64,000 nucleotides of DNA from Talinum fruticosum (Eukaryota; Streptophyta; Magnoliopsida; Caryophyllales; Talinaceae): contig JAITYX010000005.1 of the NCBI GenBank assembly GCA_021018815.1, forward strand, positions 6,791,501 through 6,855,500, in the 5' to 3' direction. The notes beneath the pieces are model-generated. The model made no database searches. It was not told the origin of the DNA and was given only the letters and a program-made list of their open reading frames with translations. The position numbers were made by a program, and so were the translations under genes. Below, one piece after another: positions 20,934 to 32,900 of the stretch (position 1 is the stretch's first letter; each line of letters starts with the position of its first letter).

Positions 20934-22454
20934 TGAAGACCCGGACTCTGCATTTATATCGTTCCGAGTGCTATCAAAGAATCGGTACAAACCTCATCCG
21001 TTCTAGGTTTTGATTACAAGTCATTCTAAGTGTTATAGAAACTTTTCGAGTGTTATAAAAACTTTTCCGAGTGTTACATAAACTATTGCATATGTTTTCA
21101 CTCGATTCTAACCGACTCGGAAGGCACACTTTTGTTTATCAATTCACACTCGATGGTTCCGAGTCACTCGGATATCACTCGGACTTATCGCATGCTCAAA
21201 AATCTCACTAAGACTTTCAAACTAAGTTCTGATTTCATATTCTAAGTACTCAATTTATGAGTTAATTCAACTTTCTAAGCCAGCATGTTTTGATTGAAAT
21301 ATATTTGTCTAGATCAAGTACTTATACTCCGATATTCTCTTTCTAACTTGATCTTTCTCTAGACTGACTCGGATGGAGTTTGAGTATAATGAATATTAGA
21401 CTCGGAAAATTCCACTCTTCTAGGACTTTGATAATTATGCATTTAATTATCTTAATTAAATTATTATCTGTGCCCAATCTTGGACCAAAGTATTTTATAC
21501 TTTGAAAACCAAAATTTATTTACTTTTGTTGGTTATCTAAACGAGGTTATCCTACTTTTTGAATTGCAAAAGTAACCGGCTCCAAGTCGTCAATCACCAG
21601 TAGACAAGGTTTTTCTACATCTCGAACAAGGCCCGGACACTGTGTCGGGATTGTCTGTTTCCAAAATTGGAAATCTATAACGCTAAGCTCAATGGTGGTT
21701 TCCACCTTACTTTTCAATCAATACCAGTGGATTGGGACATCCTAAGGAGTCAAGAGCCGTTGCGCAACGTTCACATCTCAACGAGTCTTTTCCGAGCGAC
21801 TCGGAAGAATCGTTACAACGGTCATAGAAGACTTCTATTCGGAAGAAAGTCACAACGGCTAATCTGCTTGGTCATCTATAAATAGAATCCACTTCACAAG
21901 ACTTGAAGATTGTTGAACCCATTGCTGAAATTATATCTCGTTGTATAATACACATTCAAACTTCTTCTTACAACTCTCAGTTTGTACTTAACACTTTTCC
22001 GAGTGGTAAAGTCTTGTAATTAGTCACATACTCTTTCTTACTCTCTAAGTAAGGTCTCTTGACTGAGCTATAAGGGTTAATTCAGCTCGAGTTGTCCCTA
22101 GTCTGTAAAGGTCACCTCAGTTAGGAAGTACTAGATCGGATAAGGGAACTTCGAGTTTAGGAAAACTTTGTAAGGAATTGTCTAAGGGAGCAACTCTGGT
22201 TGAGTCAGTCTACTGTATTTTGTGGATTCAAAATAGTGGATTTGACTTGGTGCTTGGATTAGCACTGTCCGTGGTTTTCCACCCCAGGAGGGTTTCCACG
22301 TATTTTTGAGTTCATACTTCTCCGAGTCCAATCTAGACTCAGATTGTCTTGATTATCCAATTTAAACTTTAACCCTCCATTTATTGTTTAAACTTCCTCA
22401 TGACCCTATTCACCCCCTCTAGGGTGACTAAGACTCTCCAAGAGCAAACCTTCA
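20934..22454 (+). mobile_element. Inner solo LTR (copia family)
   Basis: 1521 bases from TGAAGACCCGG to CAAACCTTCA, with intact TG..CA ends and the TGAAG/CTTCA inverted repeat. The 5-bp duplication ATTAT lies at 20929-20933 and 22455-22459. The 3' part (22280-22454) matches the complement of the LTR starts at 1024 and 10339. Confidence 0.9.
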
Positions 22455-22459
22455 ATTAT
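22455..22459. repeat. Target-site duplication ATTAT, right copy
   Basis: Matches 20929-20933; without the inner LTR the outer LTR reads through continuously. Confidence 0.85.
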
Positions 22460-23448
22460 ATGTGCCTAATCTTTAGACCAAAGTATTTTGCACTTTGAGA
22501 ACCAAAGTGGTTTAATTTTGTAGCTTATCTAAACGAGGTTATCTCATTTTTGAATTACAAAAGTAACCGACTTCAAGCTGAAAATTACCAGCGAGACAAG
22601 GCTTTTCTACTTTTGAACAAGGCTCGGAAGCTAGGTCGGGGTTGTCTGTTTCCAAAATTGGAAAACTTCAACGCTAAGCTCAACGGTGGTTTCCACCTTA
22701 CTTTTCGAGACATCACCAGCTAATTAGAGCACCTTTAGGAGCCAAGAGCCGTTGCACAATGCTCACATTCCAACGGATATTTTCCGAGCGACTCGGAAGA
22801 ACCGTTACAACGGTCAAGAAAGGTTTCGGTTAAGAAATCAGTCACAACGGCTAATCTGTTTGGTCATCTATAAATAGAAGCCACCTCTCAAGACTTGAAG
22901 ATTGCTTGGAATTATCGTTGAAACACATTACTTAAGCAAAAGTCATTGTATTCATACTCAATCTTCTATTTACAACTCCCGCTTGTAATTCATACTTTCC
23001 GAGTTGTAAAGTCTTGTAATAAGTTACATACTCTTCTTACTTTCCGAGTAAAGTCCCTTGACTAAGCTGTAAGGGTTAACTCAACTCAGTTGTCCCTAAC
23101 TGTAAAGGTTACCTCGGTTAGGAAGTACTTGATCGTATAGGGAATTTCTAAGTTTAGGAAAACTCTGTAAGGAATTGTTTAAGGGAGCAATTCGGTTGAG
23201 TCGATCTGCTGTATTTTGTGGATTCAAAATAGTGGATTTGACTTGGTGCTTGGACTAGCACTGTCCGTGGTTTTCTACCCCAGGAGGTTTTCCACGTATC
23301 TTTGAGTTTACGCTTTTCGAGTCCAATCTAGACTCGGATTGTCTTGTTCATTCTTTTCAAGCTTAAATCCTCTAAGTTTGTGAAAATCTCCTCATCACCC
23401 TATTCACCCCCTCTAGGGTGACTAAGACTCTCCAAGAGCAAACTTTCA

Positions 23449-24171
23449 TTGTCTAAGTGACTGTAGTTAACAAAAAGACCCACACCCAAGTTCCAAAAAG
23501 TTTGAACTGTACAAGTTATCAATCCCGCGAGGGTGAGCTAACCCCAAAACCTGTCCTCAGTCTATTGAGAAAGGTTTCTCTTTTCATCTAAAGTGTGCTA
23601 AATTAAAGCTAATTCACTTAATATTTGCAAACGATGTGCGCCTTTTTGCAAGGGTCACGTGAAATCCATGTAGCTACTATGGAACATATTCAAAAATTCT
23701 CTAAAATGTCAGGTTTGTATGTAACTGCTAAAAAATCATACGTTTATTTTGGAGGGGTCTCACTAGATGTCCAACGGGAAATTCTTGATTCTATAGGTTT
23801 TTCAAGGGGTTCCTTTCCATTGAGGTACTTTAGTTTACCTATCCTCTCCCATTCCGTGTGCCTGAGTCTAATTGACAAAATAAAGCAGAAAATTTTTGCT
23901 TGGGCAGCCAGATACCTCTCACATGCTCGAAGGAAGGTGCTCATAAATTCAGCCCTTCATGGTATGGTTAACTTTTGGGCTCAAAGTTTTCCTCTTCCAC
24001 TGCATACTACTCAAAGCATCTAATCCATGTGTAATAAATTTCTTTGGAATAGGCAGGCAGATGCGAAGAAGATAGCACTTATTAGTTGTAGTAAAATTTG
24101 CCAATCCATGTAGAAAGATGGTTTAAACTTTAAGGAGATCTTAGCTTAGAACAAAGCTATATACCGCAAGT
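23449..24171 (+). pseudogene. LINE reverse transcriptase, C-terminal part
   Basis: The frame upstream of 23640 reads HLIFANDV, the catalytic FADD box with the first Asp changed to Asn. The frame 23625-24023 continues with FSKMSGLYVTAKKSYVYFGG, then SLIDKIKQKIFAW and RKVLINSALHGMVNFW. These are the thumb and connection segments of plant L1 elements. GGLNFKEI follows at about 24120. Stops and a shift at about 23630 disable it. Confidence 0.82.
24164..24171. repeat. 8-bp target-site duplication (CCGCAAGT)
   Basis: Seven of eight bases match CCGCAAAT at 24667-24674. Confidence 0.75.
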
Positions 24172-24666
24172 TAGGGTGAGCAGGATCAGGTACCTGGTCA
24201 TTTTGGCTAGACCCATTCTTGGACTCGGTTAGAATTGGGTTCAGATTTTGGACCCGTTTCGAACCCGGTTAGAACCGGGTCTAGAAATCTGGAACTGGTC
24301 CTGGACCCAGTCCGGCACATGGTACCCGGTTGTTTGCTTCATACCATTTGAGTTTTTGGGATTTTTTGCTTTTTAATTTTTTTGTAAAGTTTTGGCATAT
24401 AATTATCCAATATTTCCAATCTAATACTACTAACAAAGCATGCAATCCTATAACAATAACTATGACAAAAGGTTTCAAATTCAATGTCAATAATGAAACA
24501 AAAAGTCTCAAATCTACATGCAACACAAATACAAAATTACAAGTGAATAATGAATACCCAGGTAATGGGTCCGAGTCCGGGTCTAACTTTTCACTATCCG
24601 GTCCCAACCGGGTACTGAAAATTGGACCTGTCCGGGACCGCATACCCGACTTTTTGCTCACCCCTA
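24172..24666. mobile_element. hAT-like non-autonomous element (495 bp)
   Basis: The ends are TAGGGTGAGCA and TGCTCACCCCTA, nearly perfect terminal inverted repeats of the hAT type, with an 8-bp duplication. The interior has repeated words of the type ACCCGGTT/AACCGGGT in both orientations near both ends. It is homologous to parts of 40134-41407. It encodes nothing. Confidence 0.82.
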
Positions 24667-25255
24667 CCGCAAATGACTATGGAGAATATTATGTGCCTCT
24701 AGAGTATTCACATATTGATATAAAGCTTATATTCTTGTGAATACTAATATCCGTACAATACAAATAGATACTGGTGATGCTTGAGGTTTGAAGCAAATAC
24801 TGAAATTAAGTGATGAGTTGGTTTTCAAATTAGGTGGAGGGATTGAAACACAAAATTGGCTTAAATCTAGTTATTTAGTCTAATGTTGACCTATTTGCCA
24901 AGACTGAGAAATTTTGTTCTTGGTAGAAACTAGTTTGGAAAAATTAGAAGTGGGAGCAGTATAAAATGTGCGCTTGGATGGCTTGTCATAATAGCTTGGC
25001 TATTGCAGGTTTACTGAACTAAAGAGGCATGTCAGTTGATAATACTTGGTGGAATTTGTAATGCCCGGGGGCTGACCAGTGTAACTATATGTTCTTCTAA
25101 TGCCAAGTAGCATACTCGATATGAAGTGAAATCTTCAACTGGGCTAAAATGAAACCTCGGACATGGAAGTTAAGTCAGGAAAAGAAGTGTTTTATGATGC
25201 ATTGCAAAGGAAATTCAATCAAATGCAAATGGATTATTTCACAATATCAAATATT
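24667..25255 (+). pseudogene. LINE 3' coding region (zf-RVT-like)
   Basis: The reading continues from the LINE after the hAT insertion, with LWRILCASRVFTY, KQILKLSDELV and KLVWKNWKWEQYKMCAWMA in changing frames. These match the plant LINE C-terminal domain, where K-x-P-K-x-x-x-x-x-W-L-A is typical. Stops are frequent. Confidence 0.6.
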
Positions 25256-25619
25256 TAGTGAATAATGAATATTTTAAAAATTATTATTTATAATATTTTA
25301 AAATATTATATTTTACTTTTATAAGAAAAATAATTTTTATTATAATATTTCTCAAATACCGAAAATTTTTATTATCATTTTTCTCAAGTATAAAAAATAA
25401 TATTTTATAGTTTGAGAAAAAATAAAATAAAATACTATCTAAAAAACGTAAAAACCCCAATTGCATAATTTCTTGTAAATGTATAAAAACATAATACCAA
25501 TTTTCCCTATGCTTAATATCGGGTATAAAAGACTATTGCTAGAAGCGTTACATGATCCTTGTAACAGACAAACAAAGAATGCTATTAAGGATGAAATAGT
25601 GTATATGATTAGTAGTGTA
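25256..25619. other. Very AT-rich non-coding sequence
   Basis: Runs of TAATATTTT and similar words; nothing recognised. Confidence 0.6.
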
Positions 25620-25917
25620 GTTGGGGATGTTTCCTAATAACTTGTATGATTGTAGCTTTTATTATTATATTAGTAAGTTTTGTGTGCGTTTATAATATTC
25701 ACAATTTTAACACTTCATATATGATCATTTTAGTGGCCCGTTTTATAGAAATAAATTAACAATCACAATAGTTGGGGATGTTTCCTAATAACTTGTATGG
25801 TTGTAGCTTTTATTATTATATTAGTAAGTTTTGTGTGCGTTTATAATATTCACAATTTTAACACTTCACATATGATCATTTTAGTGGCCCGTTTTGTAGA
25901 AATAAATTAACAATCAC

Positions 25918-25921
<4 letters not shown>
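25620..25921 (+). repeat. Tandem duplication, 2 x 151 bp
   Basis: 25620-25770 and 25771-25921 are nearly identical, differing at a handful of bases, with no spacer. The second unit runs directly into an (ATA)n tract. Confidence 0.93.
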
Positions 25922-25966
<45 letters not shown>

Positions 25967-25967
25967 G
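25918..25967. repeat. (ATA)n microsatellite
   Basis: About 16 trinucleotide units. Confidence 0.93.
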
Positions 25968-27390
25968 TAGTAGAAAGGAACAGAAATGAATGTTGGTATA
26001 ACTTTGAACAGGCCCTAAGTACAAAAGTTCATGTTTCTATTTCCTATTAGTTGTGTTTCGTTTGCCTTTTGTTGGGCATGCACTTTTGTGAAAATATGCG
26101 AATGTGGAAGGTTAACCTTCCCATAACTAGCTCCACATAGTTTAAATAATCTAATTATAAATGTAAGTAAGTATAAGAAGACAAACATGTTATATAAAGT
26201 TTTTGTATGGTTTAGACTCGACTCTGTTACTTTTTAAATCCCTAACATCTTTATAGGTTTAATTTATTGTTTTATTTTATATCCTTTTGAGTATGTGACC
26301 CATCATGGTGGAAAATTATATATATTGATATTAATTAGTCGAGCAGATATTACATACTTTAAGCGTTTGACTCAATTTATTGAGTTTTTATTAATAAGTG
26401 TAAATGTAAAGGGTTGATTAATGTTGAATAAACTTAAATTTAAAAAAGTATATCTACTATTTTTAGTTAGAATTATAACGGGTTAAATTTATGCCTTAAT
26501 TGACCATTAAGGGCTCTCTGAGAAAATCTTGGCGATGCAATAGTCCACTAGTGAGAGAAGGACAACTTTAATTACTTTTCCGAAACAGTAGCTCAAAAAG
26601 TCAAAGGTCAACATCCAAAAATTGAACGAGTACTGTCGAGTAAACTGCATGACTAATGAGTCCAATTGTATATCTTTTTGTAGTGAAAAATATATAAATT
26701 GGTCTACTGAATTTTCACATAGTAACTTTTAAGACCTATAAAACTGAAAATAATCTAGAGGTGTATTACATGTTAAAAAAATAGATTTATAAACTCTTAA
26801 ATGACCCGAATATATTTTGGAGCCTTTTATTTTCAAATAATATATTAATAATAATTGGACCCAAAAAAGTGTCATCATCATCATTAGTGTTGGGTTTCTT
26901 TTCGTCATTATTATTGTTGTTGTTGTTATTGCTAAAACCGGTATTGGTAAGAAAATTATGGGTTATTAATTATCACTATAATTACTACAACTCCTAACTC
27001 GGGAGACAATCTAGAGTTAATGAAGACGTCAATTATTTAAGTGGAAAAACTATAACGTTTCCATGTCTCATAAGGACATTGAAAGATGTGGGAATTATGA
27101 CATAGTTTATAGGTGATATAGTAAGTCCACTACAACAACAAACATTTTTCCTTTTCAACATAATAGAGAACAACGGATTGTTTAAGGACCAGTTTTTGAG
27201 CCAAAGGCCAAGAGGATAGCTTGTTGGTTAGTGGGTTATGTAACGATGTAATCCATTAGGGTTGGGGCATTACCGGAAAAAAAGTTACCACCTAGTCTCC
27301 CTGTCTCCCTTACTTTCCATGGCTACCATCAAAGTTTGTGTACGTCAGTAATGTCACAAAAGGATCGACCAACAACAAGCGACCCTAGAT
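25968..27390. other. Intergenic sequence, no gene seen
   Basis: Short trinucleotide runs at 26870-26930. A CACTAC word at 27128 lacks any partner terminus. Confidence 0.55.
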
Positions 27391-29300
27391 GTAACATCCC
27401 AAACCTCATAATGACTAGTTAGTCTTAATGATTAATTATTTAGTAATTACCTCTATGAAAAAGAGGATTAGAAGCATTACCGCCATCATAAAAACAAAGG
27501 GCAAAGCAACTCCCCAAAAAACAAAATATAATACGAACATAAAATCACGAACGCCACTTGTTAAAATAAAGTTCAAAATATTTAAAACATCAAGCTTGTA
27601 CAACATAAACAACAAGTCAATGTTAGCAATACCATCATGATTACAACTTATTTAACCGAGAGAATAGACAACACCCAAGCACCACGTTTCGACTATCACT
27701 CGTAAGCCTCTAAGTCTCATTGACCAAAATATACGGGTTTACTTCTTGCTTCCATTAGCATTAGCCTTGCCTAAAATAGAATAGGGAAAAACATTTCAAA
27801 ACGGGAGTCGAAGCTTAATACATCCATCCATGTGTTGTAAATTAATATTATGTAAAATTATTTGACTCTGTGTATTTCAATTCATTTATAAATAAGATAA
27901 AAGAGAAATAATAAAATAGTTGTTAGTTTATTATCCGAATAAAACCCTTATGATAGTTTCTCTACATATATTTTGCACATACCTGCACCAATGGGAAAGT
28001 CCATTTGATAATGGCTAGATATAAATGATATGATAATATTGATATGGTTCGGCCCCACATTATTATGTGACAAACATTATTTGAGATGGTTCCTTTACAT
28101 TAAAAAGACCATTTTGGTAATAATATAGAAAACATGTGAGTTTTCATAAGATACGGACAATAAACGTAACTTAAATAGTTGACTTTTCTTTTTCCTTTGA
28201 TCCTTAAGAACGAATGACCCAGATGGCTGGTGTTAATAAACTTACTTATAATTTTAAAATGAAATATTTCATTAATAAAATTGATACCTCAATTAAGTTA
28301 ATAATTTTATATTTTAAAATGATAAATTATTGTAATCATATATTATGATGCAGAACACTTTCTTACTACATTAAAAACCTTCATTTTAAAAATATATAAA
28401 TGCATCCAAAACAACTTAATCATCGAAACAGCCTCAAGTTTAGTTTATAAATTATGAACAATCCAAGTTGTGACTTATTTACATACCAAGCACCACCATA
28501 GTGGCATAATTCTAACCCTTCATAAGAGATATTACCAAGGATTTTAGTTAATCCACAAAGAGCTAACTCGACCGTTCCTTAGCTTGAATCATGATACAAA
28601 AATTCAAGAGTACTTAATTTACTCATTAACATTCTTTTACTCATCTTTCCACATTTTTGCTTGGCATGTCAAGAATTTATTAATCACAAACCATCCTTAA
28701 CTAAAAATGTTTCACTAATCACCAGCCTACACTTCATTTTTCCTTTTTTTGCTCTCTTCCATGGCTACTTAAACCCATTTAAGTGTCATTTTATACAAAA
28801 TTCATATATTCATTCAAATATTATTGAAGTTCTCACTTATTAAATTTCTAACATCATTCTTCACATAATATCATGATCAAACTCAAACATTAGTTACATA
28901 TTTTTTTTTTCAAAAATCTACCAAACAACTACTTCGGAATTTTCTTACTTAACAATCAACATTCATGTCTCTTATTTCCTCCTCCATTTTTTAAAAATCC
29001 ACCTCAAACTCTCAACTAAGGAGGTTTCAACTCTCTTATTAAAAAAACGGAGGCTTCAACTCTGTCTAAAATATTAATTTATTTTTATTCTAAGCATATC
29101 TTGTAATTAAAGAAAAAGAGATGAGTTAAATACATACAATAACATCCCAATCAAATATTCATACATCATGAAGACGTCTAGTAACAATTTTTCACCTAAA
29201 CTCCCTATTGATATGATCTAGCTCCAAACTCATACTTTAAATACCAAAATCAAACTTAATTTCTCTTTGCACATGCCACAAGAAAATATAAAATTTTAAA
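27391..29300 (+). other. Possible Gypsy LTR remnants
   Basis: 27391 starts TGTAACATCCCAAACC, a start seen in Tekay/Del-like LTRs. The following 500 bases have the dispersed ACAAC/CACC style of such LTRs. No second end or duplication could be found, and 27850-29300 carries no coding signal. Confidence 0.3.
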
Positions 29301-29529
29301 GTCATGGAAGAAGGGGAGTTGGGTTTCAAGTTTATCCTTTGAAGGAGGAGACAAAGAGAAGCAAGAATTTGATGGAGGAAAGTTGGTGACTACAAAGGTG
29401 GTTTCCAGCAGCAGTCGACGACTACAGTACCATGCAACAATAGGCGTGCAAGGGGGAACATGGGTGATAACAAGTGTTTTGGGAAATGAAGAAGAATTAT
29501 GGTATATGGGTGAAGTGGGTTAGCCCTAT

Positions 29530-29553
29530 TCTCTCTCTCTCTCTCTCTCTCTC
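29530..29553. repeat. (CT)n microsatellite
   Basis: About 12 CT units, 20 bases before the palindrome at 29573. Confidence 0.9.
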
Positions 29554-29572
29554 GGAAAATTATATAATATAT

Positions 29573-29600
29573 CCGTATGTATATTTTAATATACATACGG
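29573..29600. repeat. 28-bp near-perfect palindrome
   Basis: Arms of 13 bases (CCGTATGTATATT) are inverted around a TT loop. It lies just upstream of the leader-like pyrimidine-rich sequence of the Ulp1-like gene. Confidence 0.85.
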
Positions 29601-29906
29601 ACGGCACGTGACCTTCAATCACTAAAACACTTCGCTTCTCCGCGCGCGCTCTCAGCTTTCTCTCTCCTCTCATTTCACTTTCTTCTTCGATCGAAAACGC
29701 TCTCCTTGCTCTCTCGAGGTTTCTTCTTCAATTATGCCCTAATTTCTTCTACACTTCTGTCTCTCGAGGTTTCGCTCGCTCATTCCACCTCGATTTCTTG
29801 CTCATCTCTTTCGTAAGTTTCAATTTCTTTGTATTTGGAGATGATTTTTTCGGTTTCGAAGGTTTCGAGCTCAAATTTGCGGTTGTTTTTCATCTCTAAT
29901 TTGTAG
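29601..29906 (+). promoter_or_regulatory. Probable 5' leader/promoter region of the Ulp1-like gene
   Basis: The stretch is C/T-rich with CTCTCGAGGTTTC occurring twice (about 29710 and 29760), like a plant 5' UTR. A GTAAG donor near 29812 and the TTGTAG acceptor before 29907 suggest a leader intron. No TATA box was assigned. Confidence 0.35.
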
Positions 29907-32900
29907 CATGCTGCATAAGATGGATGTACCCGGGCCTTCTTCTCAAAATGCTGAAACGAGGTAAGAGATTTTTGAATTTTTATAGTTGTTCGATTTCACT
30001 TTCATTGTTCTCTGTTTTCAATTTTATATTCTAGGGTTTACAATCGGTGAAAATATCGATAATTGAGTCTATGAAATTACTCGTTGTGATTCTAGAGTTC
30101 TAATTTGTTTGATTTTCATTTTTATTATTCTATTGTGGAATTTCCTGGTGTGATTTCATTTTTATTAAATTCAGCTATTTGATGTCATTTGAGGTCTAAT
30201 TTGTGGAATTTTCCCGAGGAGTATCTCGATGCTGTTGCAAGTACTCCTACTCGTGGCATGAAACTCCTTGCATACATGTTCTAAGCATGAGAGAATTCCA
30301 TCCCTAGAGATTCTAGGTCGGGGAGGGTTTTTTGTCTCTTTTTTGTTGTGGAAGTTATGAGGCAAGAAACTTGTTGCTCGAGCACATAGTAAACACACGA
30401 GCACAGATACAAGTATGCCAAGTTTAACATCTTAAAGCTACTCCGGCCATCCTATAATCACGCCTAGTTTCATAGATGAGAAAATAACAGCTTTATTAAC
30501 AGTTCGGCTAGCATCATGCTTAGTTAGACAACAGCTTCGGGGTTCAACATCTATAACCGTCATTTAGGTTTACATATAGTTTTGTAGCAGGATTGATGAT
30601 ATTCTATGGTATTGCTTATTCCTTCAACATCCGCTTCGAGAGCGAAGTCCGGATGCACATGTAGTCTACGTAGTTGGCCCGAATTATTCTCATCTCATCC
30701 GAATCTAGCCTTTTGTCTTTCCAATCTTGGTCAAGTTCTCCACATCAAATGTGTCTCCAGAGATTTCAACCGAACAAAATGTTTTCTGAAAATTTTTTAT
30801 GTGGGTCTTCGGAATTTGTCTCTCTGCTAACAAAACGACAATTTTGAGTTCTAGTTTTCTAGAATCACCATAGTCAAATTAAGCATGCCAAGAAAAACCA
30901 TTAGAAATGAGAAAGATTGCTCTGGCAAAACAAAGGGCTTACCTTAATTGACTGTTGAGTGTCCATTATTTGTTTCAAGAGGCTGAGATCATGATGCCAT
31001 TTCAGCTTGAGAAAGATCAATGCCTTTTTGATAGAATAATATGTAATTCTAGTCTTTTATGTAGACAGTGCGCACATTACAAGACGAGACAGAGACCGAG
31101 AATAAATCCATAGTGAGACAAAATTCTTAGTCAAATACCTTCACGATCGATGGAAACTTTTATAATTTTCCCGCCTGGGGATAAAAGCAAGGACTCGATA
31201 TCATGAGAACTAGATTCAGCTTGTAGTGACTTGAGTTATCATGTCCAACAGGAAAAGGCTGAATATTTTGTGCACTACAATTTCCCTTTATCGCACTCTG
31301 CAATGTTTTGGCAGTTTAACTTCCATTCACATATCCCATTGCAGAGATTAAGTATCGATCCGAAGCTATGAACTCAACAATTAAAATTAATAAGCATTAA
31401 AAATACCTGTATTACATTGGAAAGCAAATGTCACAACTCCGCACTTTTTCTTGAATAGGATAGCTTCTTATTCCATCCTGGACTCCTCGCCCCCAAAGAA
31501 AGAGAAACAAATAAATCAATCGATCAAACATAACACACATTCCGATGAAGAAAGCAGTAAAAGACACCTTTGAGATACTACCACGGGGTTACCATTTACC
31601 GGAGGACACACAAAAATGTAGGAAGAAGAAAAGATGCATTTAAGATAACTCCCATTGGTTGCCGTAGTTCTTCCGACCTTGCTGCAGAATTGTCGGTGAA
31701 CCGATCTATGTGATTAAGGTTATAATAACCAGGAGAGAAGAACTGAATCTTGATGTGCGGATATTCTCATAAACACATAAATCGAATAAGAACAGAAAGT
31801 AGAAGTCGTTATGGGGTGGAGAAAAAAATCAAAAAACTATTGATCATATATATGCTCAGGCTATTCATACCCCTCATCCATCTTTAATTCTCTATCCCTT
31901 TTGTCCTCGTCTGTATCGCTGCAATCAGCAAGATGTAGTAGTGTGCAGGGGACCTTTTGTCCCGTACAGGGTACCTTTTCTGTTTTTCAGAGTATCTTTC
32001 CTCATTTGTAGGGTACCTATTAGTTTATTGAAATTGAGTCTTTAATTATCTATTTTTCAGTGGTTATATATTTTTTGTTATCTTATTAGCTTATTAAAGG
32101 TTGTTGTTTTCTTTCTTATGATAATAGCATGAGGAAAAAGCGATTCAAGACTTTTGCACATAAGAATTATAAAAGAACTCGTTCGAAGTTTCACCGCAAG
32201 AAACTAATAATCCTGGTACGTTTAATTGCTATTTAATTTACTCTTTTAAATACTTTTTTTAATTAAGATTGTAATCAATCTTTATTGGTTGTTTAGGTGA
32301 TAAAGATGTTTTTGGTATGGAACATGATCCCATCAAACTCAAGAGAAGAATGTCTCCTTCTTCTTTAGTTAGCTTTCTTTCAAATGTATTGGTGGAACAG
32401 TAAGAGAGATATTATTGAGCTGGGTTTTGGTTCTTTATTTAGTTTGAAAATTGATGCAATTCCGTCAAGGCTATCTAGATAGCTTGTTGAAAATTTCGAC
32501 ACTTGTAGACGATCATTGAAGTTGGAAAATGATGAATTGATCATTAGAGAAGAAGATGTGTATTTGACATTAGGCTTTCAAAGGGGACCTAAAGACGTTG
32601 AAGAGGCAAAAAGAATGAACCAACTTTTTATAAGGAATATGTGAATCAGTGGAAGAGTCAATGGGATGTGAAATTTCCATCGACATATCAACTTGTTGAA
32701 AAATTGAAACATCATAAGCAAGGGGTGATGATTTTAAGAGGAATTTTGTTGTTTATATGGTTACCTCGCATTATTAAGGGACATCAAAGTCTCGAAGGTT
32801 AATCATCTTGTGCTGAAAAGTGTTTTCAATTTACAAGAGGTGAAGAACCCGAATTGGTGTAAATATACATTGGATAGTTTGGTTAAGTGTACGGACACAT

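Larger units (their letters stand above)
20444..23448 (+). mobile_element. Outer solo LTR (copia family), split by a second solo LTR
   Basis: 20444-20933 plus 22460-23448 reconstitute about 1.48 kb of one LTR of the same family as 1024-11925, in + orientation. It starts CGAAGACTCGG (TG has become CG) and ends AACTTTCA. No internal retrotransposon sequence is present, so this is a recombination product (solo LTR). The inserted solo LTR sits at an ATTAT target. Confidence 0.85.
20041..25255 (+). mobile_element. L1-type LINE remnant, interrupted by nested insertions
   Basis: Three separated pieces belong to one non-LTR reverse transcriptase. 20041-20443 carries the finger/palm start, 23449-24171 carries the C-terminal half, and 24667-25255 carries the post-RT (zf-RVT-like) region. 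The gaps are exactly filled by a nested pair of solo LTRs and by a hAT-like element, each with target duplications. The poly-A end was not identified. Confidence 0.8.

Noticed and set aside
27128..27160. CACTACAACAACAAAC, possible CACTA left end
   Set aside because: No partner terminus, subterminal array or coding sequence nearby.
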